This document shows, one piece after another, positions 34,878 to 44,850 of a stretch of DNA of 64,000 nt. Position 1 is the stretch's first letter. Each line of letters begins with the position of its first letter. This DNA comes from Bacteroidota bacterium (lineage in GTDB: Bacteria; Bacteroidota; Bacteroidia; Sphingobacteriales; Sphingobacteriaceae): assembly GCA_026224775.1 (NCBI GenBank), contig JAMFRP010000038.1, positions 211,335 to 275,334 of the forward strand, written 5' to 3'. The position numbers and the translations under genes were made by a program. Below the pieces are notes generated by a model. It was not told the origin of the DNA. It searched no databases and worked only from the letters and a program-made list of their open reading frames with translations.

Positions 34878-35471
34878 CGGATCTAGTCCTAAAATTTGAT
34901 AGGCTTTAACTTTATAATAATCTAGCCTTTGATCATAAACCTCTTTGTCTTTTTCCAGAGAAAGATAGAAATAAGCACCATCGACCAGGACAAAAATTAA
35001 GTCAGAAGCAGTTTGGTGATCCGGCACATTTATCAGATTGCATGTATGACATTGTTCTATCATGGATGCAAGTGCCAGCCGAAGTGAATCCAGGATAGTT
35101 TTATATTTTTCTCTTATTGTTTCTTCCCTAAATGCCAAAGCGTAAAAAGTATAAAATAAACCATCGTCAAATAATAAGTTCCACTTTTTGGAAAAAAGGG
35201 TTTCAATTGTATTGATCAAGTCCGAAAGCACAATTTTTTCTTTATTTTCTATTGTAAAGATCAGTAGATATCGTTCAAGAATATAATCTATCAAAGCGTA
35301 AGTAAGATCTTCTTTGGTTGTAAAATAATGAAGTATAAGGCTGGGATTAACCTCCATCACCTTTGCTATTTTCGCTATTGATGTATTTTCGTACCCTTCT
35401 TCTCTTGCTACCTCGTAAAATATTGCTACAATTTCAAGCTGTCGTACGTCTTTAAGGCTTTTTCTACCCAT
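34833..35471 (-). CDS. TetR-family regulator (second paralogue)
   Basis: 212 residues. The helix-turn-helix reads YENTSIAKIAKVMEVNPSLI then LHYFTTKEDLTYALIDYIL. It is a paralogue of the regulator at 33731-34339. Its last codons run into the 3' end of the convergent small membrane protein gene. A 17-bp palindrome ATTGATTGTCAATCAAT 55 bp upstream is a likely autoregulatory operator, and a 26-bp palindrome lies a little further. It is 217 bp downstream of the phospholipase C gene, on the same strand. Confidence 0.9.
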   Translation of the reverse strand: MGRKSLKDVRQLEIVAIFYEVAREEGYENTSIAKIAKVMEVNPSLILHYFTTKEDLTYALIDYILERYLLIFTIENKEKIVLSDLINTIETLFSKKWNLLFDDGLFYTFYALAFREETIREKYKTILDSLRLALASMIEQCHTCNLINVPDHQTASDLIFVLVDGAYFYLSLEKDKEVYDQRLDYYKVKAYQILGLDPSTFSNISVVSYLAT

Positions 35472-35525
35472 GTTGATGATTGTGATGAGCTAACTGCTCA
35501 AAAAGATTTTAGATTAATAATAATA

Positions 35526-35542
35526 TATTGATTGTCAATCAA
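35526..35542. promoter_or_regulatory. 17-bp palindrome upstream of the second tetR
   Basis: ATTGATTG-T-CAATCAAT, perfect 8-bp arms, typical TetR operator geometry, 55 bp before the start codon. Confidence 0.55.
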
Positions 35543-35580
35543 TTAGGCGAAATGCAATTCTTTAATAAAAATGAGGTTGT

Positions 35581-35606
35581 ATCATAAGTCAAAATTGACT
35601 TATGAT
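35581..35606. promoter_or_regulatory. 26-bp perfect palindrome between plc and the second tetR
   Basis: ATCATAAGTCAA-AA-TTGACTTATGAT has perfect 12-bp arms. No T-run follows, so an operator is more likely than a terminator. Confidence 0.5.
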
Positions 35607-35688
35607 CGTCAAATAAATTTAGTTCTTGACATGGTTTAATTGATGAGGTCGCACTCGGTACCACCTCATCTTTCTTATAAGTGTGTAA

Positions 35689-38223
35689 CTACGCACCCGC
35701 CATTTGAGGGTCACTATAGCTCGGTTTCCCGGTTTCTACTTTGCCTGCGTATCTTTTTTCAAACGTGTGATTTCCGCTTATTTTAACGCTGAAATCATAC
35801 CACCCATGACTATTAACAAGATTTAGTATTTCGACATGTTTATCGCCGGGGTTTACTGACCTTTTATAATTATTAGCATTGTAAGCATGATCAGTCACTT
35901 CAATAACATGCAAGCTTTTGGTTAAATTATGGAGCTTTAGTTCCACATTACCGGTAAGTTTTTTTCTATCCGCAATACTTCGGTGGTATTCGAGAGCAAT
36001 ATCAATATCCGGATCAGCCGAATTACCTTTGAATTCCCTGAAAAATCCATTCGGTCCATAAACTTGTAAACGATAGTTATTCTCTTTAAACTCATCGAGC
36101 TGCCATATATCGGCTAAAGAATCCCCTGCAACCACAGCATAATTCCGGATATCTCTTTCGTTTATTGCGTGCCCATCCTTTTTTTCATCAGAAGAGTTTC
36201 CCGAAGCATAAACAATAAACGGTGAACCAATTGCCGCCTTACCAAATATTTCGTTACTGGCTGCAAATGATAACGCAAATGATTTTTTATCTGCACTTAT
36301 TTTTCCATCCACATATAATTGGTAATGCAAAGCACACGATGGTTTAATCCCTTTTTCCTGTTGTGGCATACAAGGCGACTTGCGCGGAAATTGGTTTACC
36401 TGTGCTATTTCCTCGGCAGTAAGCAATTTATAATTATCCGGAAGCTTTTTAAATTGCGCATTGTAAATGCTTTCCAGCACTTCATTTTTACGTAGAAATT
36501 CAGGGGTCGGATTTTTTTCTCCTTTATAGGGTCTAAAGGCAGATGTCAAATTACCGGTTATAGCCCTTCTCCAATCGCTGATATTAGATTCTGTTATTGT
36601 TTTCCCGGTTTTCTTTTTTAAAAAATCTTCCAAAAATTGCAAAGTTGAGGTATGGTCAAATACTTCGGAATTTACCCAACCTCCTTTGCTCCATGGTGAA
36701 GCTATTACCATCGGTACACGGTAACCCAGCCCGATAGGGCCTGGTGCATGGTCATATGCCTGGTCGTTTTTGGGCACATATTCGATCTCTGTATCAATGC
36801 CTTTTGATATTTTGCCTGAATGTTCCTTACTGGGGTCAGGAGGGACAAAAGGAGGTACATGGTCAAAATAGCCATCATTTTCATCATAGGTTAAAATGAA
36901 AATTGTCTTTTTCCACACTTCCGGATCTTGCGTTAGAATATCCATCGCCTCAGATACATACCAGGCACCATACCACGGTGCGCCCGGATGATCAGAAAAC
37001 TTTTCCGGAGCTACCAGCCAGGATACCGTTGGCAACTTTCCTGTTTTTACATCTTCGCGAAACTGGTGAAATATGTCGCCTTTAGGCACGTCCATAGTTC
37101 TCGGTGTTCCGTTATCGTCATAACTCAAAGAGGTTAATTTGCGATATTCAGGATCATCAACATTAGTAACAAATGCTCTTTTATGAAGTTCTTTTTCTTT
37201 TTCAGTTAATAAATCGAACTTTTCGGCAGTAAAATTCTCTTTGTCCTGCTTCACTAAAGAAAGTGCAGCTTTTTTTAGATCCAACTTCCTTTGTAATTTA
37301 TCATCCGAATTATGCTGAAGTTCCTTTTCCAAAGCCGCTATTTCGTCGATTAAACTTGATTCAAGCGAACTCAAATGGCTGATATTGGTTTTATGCAAAC
37401 GCACATTGTAATTGGCTAAATAGGATAAAGGGTTATCAGAAAAATTGCCGATCCATTCATCTTCTTCGTCATTCAGGCCTACATAAAAATTGACGTCGTT
37501 ACTTAATTCATTTTGATATACTTTCCAGTCTACCCCCATATCCTGCAATCGTTCGGCAAATGAAGACATCTTCAAATCCATAAACTCAGATTCTCCGTTT
37601 TCGAGTAATGCCCTGTATCCATCTCCTTGTTTTTCCCGAACTGTACCTGTCCAAAAATAAAGCCGATTAGGGTTAGTTCCTGTTAAGGAAGAGCAGAAAT
37701 GCTGATCACACACCGTAAAAGCATCGGCAAGTGCATAATAAAAGGGAATGTCTTCCCGGTTGTAATAACCCATGGTCAGCGGTAAATTTTCAAATTCTTT
37801 ATAACCTGATCGTTTACTGTCTAACCATTTATCTAAATTACCATCATTCCGGGCATTAACCTGGCTATGTCTTGAATGTGGCAGCGAGCTCATCCAGGTA
37901 GCCTTCGTATCTTTAATATCTAAGCGGAACGGCGCATAGGTTTCGCCGGCTGCATTAGTTTGCAGCCACACTTTATTTTCGTTTGGCAGGTCGATTGCCC
38001 TTGGGTCATTAAATCCTCTTACACCTTTAAGGGTGCCAAAGCAATGGTCAAATGAACGATTTTCCTGCATCAGGATAACGATATGCTCTGCATCCATATA
38101 TGTACTCCCGAAATCAGGATTAATAGCCATTGCCCTTTGAATAGACGCAGGTAAAAAATTAGATAGCCCTGCTGCGCTGGTTAATAACGCAGCCTTCTTT
38201 AAAAAGTCTCTTCTCGAATCCAT
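35689..38223 (-). CDS. plc: Phosphocholine-specific phospholipase C
   Basis: 844 residues. A twin-arginine signal (MDSRRDFLKKAALLTSAAG) directs folded export. The phosphoesterase domain shows EHIVILMQENRSFDHCFGTL with the catalytic-region asparagine/arginine/serine, FCSSLTGTNPNRLYFWTG and LTYDENDGYFDHVPPFVPPD. About 85 residues around 275-360 form a charged helical insert (LESSLIDEIAALEKELQHNS). The C-terminal 200 residues are the two DUF756-type beta domains of this family (LHYQLYVDGKISADKKSF, GWYDFSVKISGN). It splits phosphatidylcholine or sphingomyelin into diglyceride/ceramide and phosphocholine. Last gene of the susCD-phosphoesterase-plc operon, 41 bp after the phosphoesterase. Confidence 0.94.
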   Translation of the reverse strand: MDSRRDFLKKAALLTSAAGLSNFLPASIQRAMAINPDFGSTYMDAEHIVILMQENRSFDHCFGTLKGVRGFNDPRAIDLPNENKVWLQTNAAGETYAPFRLDIKDTKATWMSSLPHSRHSQVNARNDGNLDKWLDSKRSGYKEFENLPLTMGYYNREDIPFYYALADAFTVCDQHFCSSLTGTNPNRLYFWTGTVREKQGDGYRALLENGESEFMDLKMSSFAERLQDMGVDWKVYQNELSNDVNFYVGLNDEEDEWIGNFSDNPLSYLANYNVRLHKTNISHLSSLESSLIDEIAALEKELQHNSDDKLQRKLDLKKAALSLVKQDKENFTAEKFDLLTEKEKELHKRAFVTNVDDPEYRKLTSLSYDDNGTPRTMDVPKGDIFHQFREDVKTGKLPTVSWLVAPEKFSDHPGAPWYGAWYVSEAMDILTQDPEVWKKTIFILTYDENDGYFDHVPPFVPPDPSKEHSGKISKGIDTEIEYVPKNDQAYDHAPGPIGLGYRVPMVIASPWSKGGWVNSEVFDHTSTLQFLEDFLKKKTGKTITESNISDWRRAITGNLTSAFRPYKGEKNPTPEFLRKNEVLESIYNAQFKKLPDNYKLLTAEEIAQVNQFPRKSPCMPQQEKGIKPSCALHYQLYVDGKISADKKSFALSFAASNEIFGKAAIGSPFIVYASGNSSDEKKDGHAINERDIRNYAVVAGDSLADIWQLDEFKENNYRLQVYGPNGFFREFKGNSADPDIDIALEYHRSIADRKKLTGNVELKLHNLTKSLHVIEVTDHAYNANNYKRSVNPGDKHVEILNLVNSHGWYDFSVKISGNHTFEKRYAGKVETGKPSYSDPQMAGA

Positions 38224-38264
38224 AATATTAATTTAGTTTTAGAATTCAACCCTATTTAGATTGA

Positions 38265-39218
38265 TTAATCCCACTTGTAAAAGATAGTTTCGTACTGGCT
38301 GCTTCCATCTTCGTACAAATCAAGGATAGAATATGCTGGTGCAAATTCGTCAAGTGTTCCGTTCCACCAATTACCCGATACCGCTCCGCCACAGTGGTAT
38401 TTTACTCCAAGATAATCAACCGAATCCAGATAATGTATATGGCCGCTTAATGCCACTTTTACATTTTTATATTTGTAAAAAAGGTCTTTAATTCTTTTAG
38501 CATCAGCATGCTGATCATAACCAGGATATTTGATCTTATTAACAGGGCCACGCTGTACATAATAGAGAATTGCTGTTACGGTAATAATCGGAATATGCGA
38601 AAAGATGAGCACGGGTATATTCGGATCTGTATAGGCCAGTTCGTTTTCCAACCAATTAAATTGCTCGTCACCCAATACATAGCCTATATTGTCCGGACCG
38701 GAATTAATGCTATCGAGTGCTATAAATTTCCAGCCATTTTGAGTGAATGAATAATAAGGAGACGGTAAGTTAAGTTGCTTCAGGATCATTCCTTTTCCAT
38801 ATAAAGGGTCAGCTTTATCTGTTTCAGATGCTGGATCGGGGACATACCAAACGTCATGATTCCCAATGCAACCTCGCATAGGGATATGATTAGTCGCTAT
38901 TACCTCATTCCATGAGTCCCATAACGACTGGATATGCGTTTTTGATTGATTATTCATGTCCATCACCGAATCTCCTGAATTAATGATTAATTGCGGGGGA
39001 TCGGCCATTGTATTAATTGCCTGTAATACTCTTTTAAATGCTTCCTTTGGTACAGCGGTAGCCAGTAAATGTATATCTGTAAGGTGCGCTACTCTAATTA
39101 CCCGTTTAATTTTTTTCTTTACATTTTCCTTTGCAAGAACATCTAACTTAGTAGTGACCAAAGCACCGGAAAGCGTTATAATAGAAGCATTTTTTATAAA
39201 GGATCTTCTGTTTTTCAT
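38265..39218 (-). CDS. Exported calcineurin-like metallophosphoesterase
   Basis: 317 residues. A twin-arginine-type signal (MKNRRSFIKNASIITLSGAL) precedes the catalytic domain. The dimetal site is complete: D-x-H in AHLTDIHLL, GD in IINSGDSVMDM, GNHD in GCIGNHDVWY, H in LIFSHIPI and GHIH in ALSGHIHYLD. Such enzymes hydrolyse phosphomono- or diesters. Sandwiched between susD and the phospholipase C, it may release phosphate or glycerol from the phosphocholine or glycerophosphodiester made by its neighbour; this follows from context only. Confidence 0.9.
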   Translation of the reverse strand: MKNRRSFIKNASIITLSGALVTTKLDVLAKENVKKKIKRVIRVAHLTDIHLLATAVPKEAFKRVLQAINTMADPPQLIINSGDSVMDMNNQSKTHIQSLWDSWNEVIATNHIPMRGCIGNHDVWYVPDPASETDKADPLYGKGMILKQLNLPSPYYSFTQNGWKFIALDSINSGPDNIGYVLGDEQFNWLENELAYTDPNIPVLIFSHIPIITVTAILYYVQRGPVNKIKYPGYDQHADAKRIKDLFYKYKNVKVALSGHIHYLDSVDYLGVKYHCGGAVSGNWWNGTLDEFAPAYSILDLYEDGSSQYETIFYKWD

Positions 39219-39278
39219 ATTGTTGATCGTGTTAAAAAAGGCATACCCGGCAGGTGCAGCCGCCGGATATGCTCATCA

Positions 39279-40814
39279 TCATTGTTGTTGAAGCAACCAC
39301 ATCACACCGTTAATATTATCTCCACCCGGATATTGACTTTTAATGGCATTATTTACATTGGTTGCGTTATTGCCAATTTCATCAATAGGATACATCCATC
39401 TTTTAGGAACAGCATTCACACCATTTACCTGGTTTATTACACCCGCTCCTGCTACTTCAAAAACCGGGAAGCCGGTACGCAGATTTTCGAAAAACGGCTG
39501 TAAACCGGTATTCATAAACATGCTAATGTATTTTTGCGTAATTATCTGTTGTATCTCTGTTCCGGTCTTTAATGGGATTGCCGGCTGGCTTAAATAGGTT
39601 TGAATATCATTATCAGAATATAACTGACCTGTGTAAGGAACCCCCTGAGCGGCAGGAAAATTATAATCGGAGAATTGCATCGCGGCCGTTATCCCTGCTA
39701 TATAGTAGCTGTTTGCATTTCCGGTTATCCAGCCTCTTATTACCGCTTCGGACAGTAAAAACTGTAGTTCGGCATAACCCATCAGTACGCTTGGTTCGTT
39801 AGCAGGTTCGTAGTAGTAACGGGTGTTGAATTGAGAACCGTTCCCTAATGACTGCTGTTGCTGGTTAACACTAATTACCGCACTACCCTGCAAACCGCTG
39901 TAAGCATTAAAATTTGTTGGAGCAAGCCCGGCCGCACTGGCTTCGGGTGCCGCATATACAAAAAGCCGGGGATCCTGCAGCCCCTTAAGCAATTGTACAA
40001 ATGAGTTATCCATCAGGTAGTATATTTTGGCATTGCTGTTATTAAAATATGGATACCTGCTTCCGGCAATATCCTGGTACACCAATTGTGCGTTGTCGGT
40101 ATTGGATGCAAACAATGGATATTGTGCCGGATTGGATACCACGGCGTTAAACCGTTGCGCGATATTAAGGGTGGCATCACTGGCATGTAACGAAAGGCTC
40201 ATTAATACCCTTAAATAATAGGAGTTAATGGCTTTTTTCCATTGTAATACGCTTCCGCCATATATCAGATCGTTAGTAATCGCCCCACCGGCATCAGAAA
40301 GCGAATCGCTCGCCAGTTTTAAATCGTTCAATACCTGCAAATAAATAGCTTCCTGTTTATCATACACTGGATGCGAAGCGGCCGTGCTGAAGTCATTATT
40401 AATCAGGGATAATTCAGCTTGCGAATAAGGCACGTCCCCAAACATCTGGGTAGTACCCACGATAAAGTATGAACTGAAAAACTTGCCGAGGTATTTATAG
40501 TTCGGCTTATTTACACGCGCAGCTTCCTGCTCCATTTTTATAACCTGGCTTAAGTGGGTGTAGTTAAAAGTCCCTCTGGACCAGCCATAATACTGTGAAT
40601 TGTCTGCTCCTTCCGTATTTACCAGATAACGGCAACTAAAATCGTACTCGACAGAATCGGTCGAAAAAAATATCTGTTCTACATTAGGTAACAGGAGCGA
40701 AGGATCGGCCTGGGTGGGCAGGTTAGGGTTTATTTGGTAATAACTAAACTTTTTGCAGGACGAGAAAAGGCACGCTAGCAGCAGTAAACTTAGTAACCAA
40801 TAATTATTTTTCAT
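39279..40814 (-). CDS. SusD/RagB-family outer-membrane lipoprotein
   Basis: 511 residues. Lipoprotein signal with lipobox ending at Cys20 (LLLLACLFSSCKK). The mature part is helical with TPR-like features; GYAELQFLLSEAVIRGW is the usual SusD stretch near the C-terminal third, and ITQKYISMFMNTGLQPFFEN resembles the SusD-like subfamily often annotated SusD_2. SusD lids bind substrate above the SusC channel. It follows susC by 46 bp. Because the other partners are lipid phosphoesterases rather than glycosidases, the bound ligand is probably a phospholipid-derived or phosphorylated compound rather than a glycan. Confidence 0.93.
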   Translation of the reverse strand: MKNNYWLLSLLLLACLFSSCKKFSYYQINPNLPTQADPSLLLPNVEQIFFSTDSVEYDFSCRYLVNTEGADNSQYYGWSRGTFNYTHLSQVIKMEQEAARVNKPNYKYLGKFFSSYFIVGTTQMFGDVPYSQAELSLINNDFSTAASHPVYDKQEAIYLQVLNDLKLASDSLSDAGGAITNDLIYGGSVLQWKKAINSYYLRVLMSLSLHASDATLNIAQRFNAVVSNPAQYPLFASNTDNAQLVYQDIAGSRYPYFNNSNAKIYYLMDNSFVQLLKGLQDPRLFVYAAPEASAAGLAPTNFNAYSGLQGSAVISVNQQQQSLGNGSQFNTRYYYEPANEPSVLMGYAELQFLLSEAVIRGWITGNANSYYIAGITAAMQFSDYNFPAAQGVPYTGQLYSDNDIQTYLSQPAIPLKTGTEIQQIITQKYISMFMNTGLQPFFENLRTGFPVFEVAGAGVINQVNGVNAVPKRWMYPIDEIGNNATNVNNAIKSQYPGGDNINGVMWLLQQQ

Positions 40815-40860
40815 ACAAATAAATTTAAAAATGAATGATTGAGATAACTGACAATTGTTG

Positions 40861-43800
40861 TTAAAACTTAAGATTGAAATTGAAACCTATACTGCGTGTA
40901 GAAGGCGTTTCATAGCTATCGGCTCCAGGGTCAGGATCGGCATTTGGTAATTTAGAGAACAGTAGCAAATTATTACCGATTAACGATACAGAGGCTGATT
41001 TGAATGCCTTTTGCTTACTTAACATTTTTTTAGAAAAAGTGTAGGTAAGTGATACTGTACGCAATTTCAAATATGTACCGCTATAGTAAAAATAATTATT
41101 TTGAGATGCGCCGCTTGTCGACTCCATATAGGAAATATAATTTACAGGAGTGGTGTTGGGCGCGTATTTTCTGGTGTCTGTAAGTAAATTTCCATGACTA
41201 TCATACGTGGCATTACCCGAAACAACCACTTCTCCCGGAACTATATAAGTGCTTTTGCCTGCATTGGCATCGATCCTATATTGATTTACAGTACTAAGCG
41301 CGGTCCCGCCCCATGCCATTTTTTGATTAACCGTAGAGTATTGCAGGCCTCCTAAACGGCCATCGAGCGATATGCTGAGCGAAATATTTTTATAATTGAA
41401 AGTATTTTGCCATCCGTATATCCAATTAGGATCAGTATTCCCCATAGGAGTTGAATAAAGAGCACTTAATGGGTAGCCATTCGCTCCTACAATAAGTTTT
41501 CCATCGGCCGAAAACTGACCTTCACTTACATAAAGTTTATCTAGTCTGTCTCCAACTTTAAGATATTGGCTATAGTATCCGGGGCCATAAGTATCATAGG
41601 TTACTTTCTTGATCCATGTATGGTTATTACTGAAGTTAAAACCCGATGTCCATGAAAAATTACTTGTTTTTATGGGGGTACCATTTAGCACAAATTCTAA
41701 TCCTTTATTTAGAAATTCGTTGGCATTTACAAGCAGACTGGAGTACCCACTGGCTTGGGAAGGCGTGATGTTTTGAAAGTTGTTAGATTCCAGATTTCTA
41801 AAATAGGTAACATCCGCGTTTAACCTGTTTTTGAACAGGCCTAATGCCAAACCTGACTCCCATGACTGTTCCGTGTTAGGTATAAGGTTAGGGGTATCAT
41901 AACTGGTTGGATAGCTAAGTGAGGATACACCGTTAAACTTATTAGCATTATTATAGGTGTTGATGCTTGCATAAGGATTGTAAGGATTAGCGGGGCTGAT
42001 TGCACCGCTATTTACCTGTGCCCAGGTAGAGCGGACCTTTAAAAATGAGATAACGTCCGGTAGTTTAAACGCGTCAGATAACACGGCCGAAACACCTACC
42101 GATGGGTATATAAAGGCATTATTTGCAAGGGGCAATGTAGATGTCTGGTCTCTTCGTGCAGTACCGGATACATAAATAAAGTGGTAAAACTCCAGGTCAA
42201 GATCAGCATATAAACTGTTTATCTGTCTTTGTTGTAAGTAGTTTGATCCTGTTATTGGATTTATGGAATTACTCAGATAATACTGACCTGGGATGCTAAG
42301 CCCATCAGTTGAGGCGCTTAAGCCTTTATCTTCAACAAAAAAGCTGGAAGCGCCGGCAAGTGCCGACAGGTTAAAATTATCACTGAACTTATGCTTGTAG
42401 CTTAAGATCAGATCGGTAGTAATATCAAAATGAGTAGCATCAGACGTTGAAAAATTACCATCCGGGTTACCACCTATTAAGCTATATGGATAATTTTCGT
42501 CCTCATTAACAGAATTTGCGTTGAATCCTGAACGTAGCTTAAGAGATAGCTCCTTAGAAAATTGATAATTAAGCGATAAGTTGCCAAATGTTTTATCCGA
42601 GTGATACCCATTCAACTGCTGGTAAGCCAGAAAATAAGGGTTGTTGTAATAAGACAGGTTATAATAAGATTGTTGCAGGCCCACCTCGCCGGGTACCCAA
42701 TAATTTTTAAGATCTCGTATATCAACATCGGCCCCCAACCACAATGCAACGTTGTAAAGTAAACTACCCTGGCTATAGCCGGTTGATGGAATGTTGTCAC
42801 TGTATTGCCTGTTGTAACTTATCCTCCCATCAAGGGTTAGTTTAGGGCTAAGGTTGTAATTGCCGGCAATAGAGAATGACGAATTATTTAAACTCGTATT
42901 GGGTTCAACCCCCTTTTGATAGTTGTTTGCGGCCGATATTCTAAAAGAACCGTTTTCTCCGCTGGTAGTTACTGCAACACTCGTGTTTGACATAACACCT
43001 GTCTGGAAAAAATTATCGACATTATTCGCACCTCTTGATATCCATGGAAGAGGCTTGTAGTGGCTGGTAGCCGTTGTCCCGTTGCCTAAATCATAAGTAT
43101 ACGTTACATTCGGGTTATAGGGGCTGTTAAACTGTGGCAGTTCTAAATAGCCGCTGGCTGTGTTGGGATCTTTTTGGTTAAGAGCAGGCCCCCAAACCCA
43201 ACCTCCGCCTTCTAATCCATCTCCACTACCATCTTGATAAGAATATACCCCATTATTACCATCCCCATACTGAGTTTGTACTTTAGGTGCCGCTAAGAAG
43301 CTCGTTTGAAACATAGTAGAAGAGTTCAATTCTACATCTGTTACTCCTTTTTTGCCTCGTTTTGTAGTGTATAAAATCGCACCGTTTATACCGATAGAAC
43401 CGTAGAGCGCTGCTCCGGCCGCTCCTTTTAGCACGGTAATGCTTTCAATGTCGTCTGCATTTATTTTATATGGATCTGCAGTAGGATCAGGGATACCGTC
43501 TATAACAATAAGCGGCGTTTGTCCCCGTAGTAAAATGCCCGGGTTTTCAAAAAAGCTTGAGGTGGTTTGTATATCCAAACCAGCCACCTGACCTACTAAA
43601 CCACCTATTGCGGTAGGCGTCTTCACTTTTTCCAGTGTTTCCCCATCCACTACTTGTAATGCATAGGTAAGCGATTTTTTTTCTTTCTTTATATTCAGCG
43701 CCGTTACCACAACCTCAGTCAATGCTTTAGGATCATCCTTCAGTTGGATATTATAGTTTGCCGTTGGGCCTATCTTTATTTCCTGAGAAACAAAACCAAT

Positions 43801-44190
43801 GAACGAAAAAACCAGAACATCACCATTGTCTGCCTTGATATTGTAATTTCCAGATACATCGGTCACCGTACCTTTCGCAGTACCTTTAATTTTGACCGAA
43901 ACCCCTGGCAAAGCCTGGTTCTTTTCATCTGAAACCTTACCATTTATAGTAAATGAATTATTTGAAGTTATTGTAACGCGTCTTTCAACTAAAGAGATTT
44001 TGTGAGTATGCACAGCAGCACTGGCTTGCATTAAAGTAATCGCAGTTATCAGCACTGTTATATTTACTCGGATAATTACGCTTGTAAAAAACATGGGGGT
44101 TCGGCAGGTAACCTTCCTCAGGTGGGTAAGGGCCAGTTGTAGATTAAGCGATGCGTTAGATATCGCTTTAAAAAAAGTAGAAAGATTCAT
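40861..44190 (-). CDS. SusC/RagA-family TonB-dependent outer-membrane transporter
   Basis: 1109 residues. An N-terminal segment with a hydrophobic signal region (VNITVLITAITLMQASAAVH), then a carboxypeptidase-regulatory-like domain (INGKVSDEKNQALPGVSVKI), the plug (LTEVVVTALNIKKEKKSLTY, GQVAGLDIQTTSS, PLIVIDGIP, ITVLKGAAGAALYGSIGING) and a long barrel closing in RSIGFNFNLKF. The STN secretin-like domain is lacking, so no direct sigma/anti-sigma signalling is expected. An alternative start at 44094 (MFFTSVIIRV) would give a more ordinary signal peptide. First gene of the operon with susD, phosphoesterase and plc. It imports the products, energised by TonB. Confidence 0.94.
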   Translation of the reverse strand: MNLSTFFKAISNASLNLQLALTHLRKVTCRTPMFFTSVIIRVNITVLITAITLMQASAAVHTHKISLVERRVTITSNNSFTINGKVSDEKNQALPGVSVKIKGTAKGTVTDVSGNYNIKADNGDVLVFSFIGFVSQEIKIGPTANYNIQLKDDPKALTEVVVTALNIKKEKKSLTYALQVVDGETLEKVKTPTAIGGLVGQVAGLDIQTTSSFFENPGILLRGQTPLIVIDGIPDPTADPYKINADDIESITVLKGAAGAALYGSIGINGAILYTTKRGKKGVTDVELNSSTMFQTSFLAAPKVQTQYGDGNNGVYSYQDGSGDGLEGGGWVWGPALNQKDPNTASGYLELPQFNSPYNPNVTYTYDLGNGTTATSHYKPLPWISRGANNVDNFFQTGVMSNTSVAVTTSGENGSFRISAANNYQKGVEPNTSLNNSSFSIAGNYNLSPKLTLDGRISYNRQYSDNIPSTGYSQGSLLYNVALWLGADVDIRDLKNYWVPGEVGLQQSYYNLSYYNNPYFLAYQQLNGYHSDKTFGNLSLNYQFSKELSLKLRSGFNANSVNEDENYPYSLIGGNPDGNFSTSDATHFDITTDLILSYKHKFSDNFNLSALAGASSFFVEDKGLSASTDGLSIPGQYYLSNSINPITGSNYLQQRQINSLYADLDLEFYHFIYVSGTARRDQTSTLPLANNAFIYPSVGVSAVLSDAFKLPDVISFLKVRSTWAQVNSGAISPANPYNPYASINTYNNANKFNGVSSLSYPTSYDTPNLIPNTEQSWESGLALGLFKNRLNADVTYFRNLESNNFQNITPSQASGYSSLLVNANEFLNKGLEFVLNGTPIKTSNFSWTSGFNFSNNHTWIKKVTYDTYGPGYYSQYLKVGDRLDKLYVSEGQFSADGKLIVGANGYPLSALYSTPMGNTDPNWIYGWQNTFNYKNISLSISLDGRLGGLQYSTVNQKMAWGGTALSTVNQYRIDANAGKSTYIVPGEVVVSGNATYDSHGNLLTDTRKYAPNTTPVNYISYMESTSGASQNNYFYYSGTYLKLRTVSLTYTFSKKMLSKQKAFKSASVSLIGNNLLLFSKLPNADPDPGADSYETPSTRSIGFNFNLKF

Positions 44191-44551
44191 TATCTTTGTA
44201 GGATTTGAGTTAGGATTCTATTTCAATTATTCCAAATTATTTATCCCGAAATTATTGGGAACGGTTTGCTCAAATTATTGCCGGGATGTGCTTCGACTCA
44301 CTACCCGGTTTTTTTTTGAGAACCAGTCTGTATTCTAGTTTTTGTTTATCATTTTTTTTTGATTTAATGTTAGTGGATCCGGTTAATTGCTCATCTGAAA
44401 TCAGGATATTATCGTTTTGTAGTAGCCCATTTAGAAAGGTAATTACACTTATCACTGGGATGTTTAAACATGCTGATTGCATCTGCTCTTGTGAATAACG
44501 GGAGCAATATCCTGATATCTTGTTAATTATATATTAGGTTATAATTATTAA

Positions 44552-44579
44552 ATTAATTGAACGTTCAGTCAATTAATTA
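44552..44579. promoter_or_regulatory. TetR-like inverted repeat between susC and peroxiredoxin
   Basis: AATTAATTGA (44552-44561) and TCAATTAATT (44570-44579) flank ACGTTCAG. The inner TGAACGTTCA is itself palindromic. The 13 bases CGTTCAGTCAATT recur at 61736-61748. Confidence 0.45.
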
Positions 44580-44808
44580 ATAGCAATCCCAAAATGATGT
44601 CAGCATGATTGTAGAATTATAAAAACTGCATACAGCCTGATCAGCCGTTGTTTCGATCAGTTTCTCTCCAAAAATATACGTTTCCTTTTTACGCCAATAA
44701 ATTCCTCTCGAAGAAAATAGATTCCATTTGAGGTTTTTTGCTTCATTGCCCAACCGGGCGACTATAGTAAAATTTTAATGACAGGCAACCTGATTGCGCA
44801 GACTATCG

Positions 44809-44816
44809 TAGATTTG
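44809..44816 (+). promoter_or_regulatory. Bacteroidota -7 element for the peroxiredoxin
   Basis: TAGATTTG fits TAnnTTTG exactly; the start codon is 34 bp downstream. Confidence 0.5.
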
Positions 44817-44850
44817 ATAAAACACCATTAAGAAATCAAAACAATCAATC

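Larger units (their letters stand above)
44191..44850. other. 660-bp divergent region between susC and the peroxiredoxin
   Basis: No gene. It contains a plus-strand TATCTTTG at 44191-44198 pointing away from susC without an evident target, a TetR-like inverted repeat at 44552-44579 and the promoter of the peroxiredoxin at 44809. Short open frames in the interval lack family resemblance. Confidence 0.6.

Noticed and set aside
44093..44338. 81-residue plus-strand frame beside susC
   Set aside because: Mostly antisense to the susC signal region; no motif or credible start.
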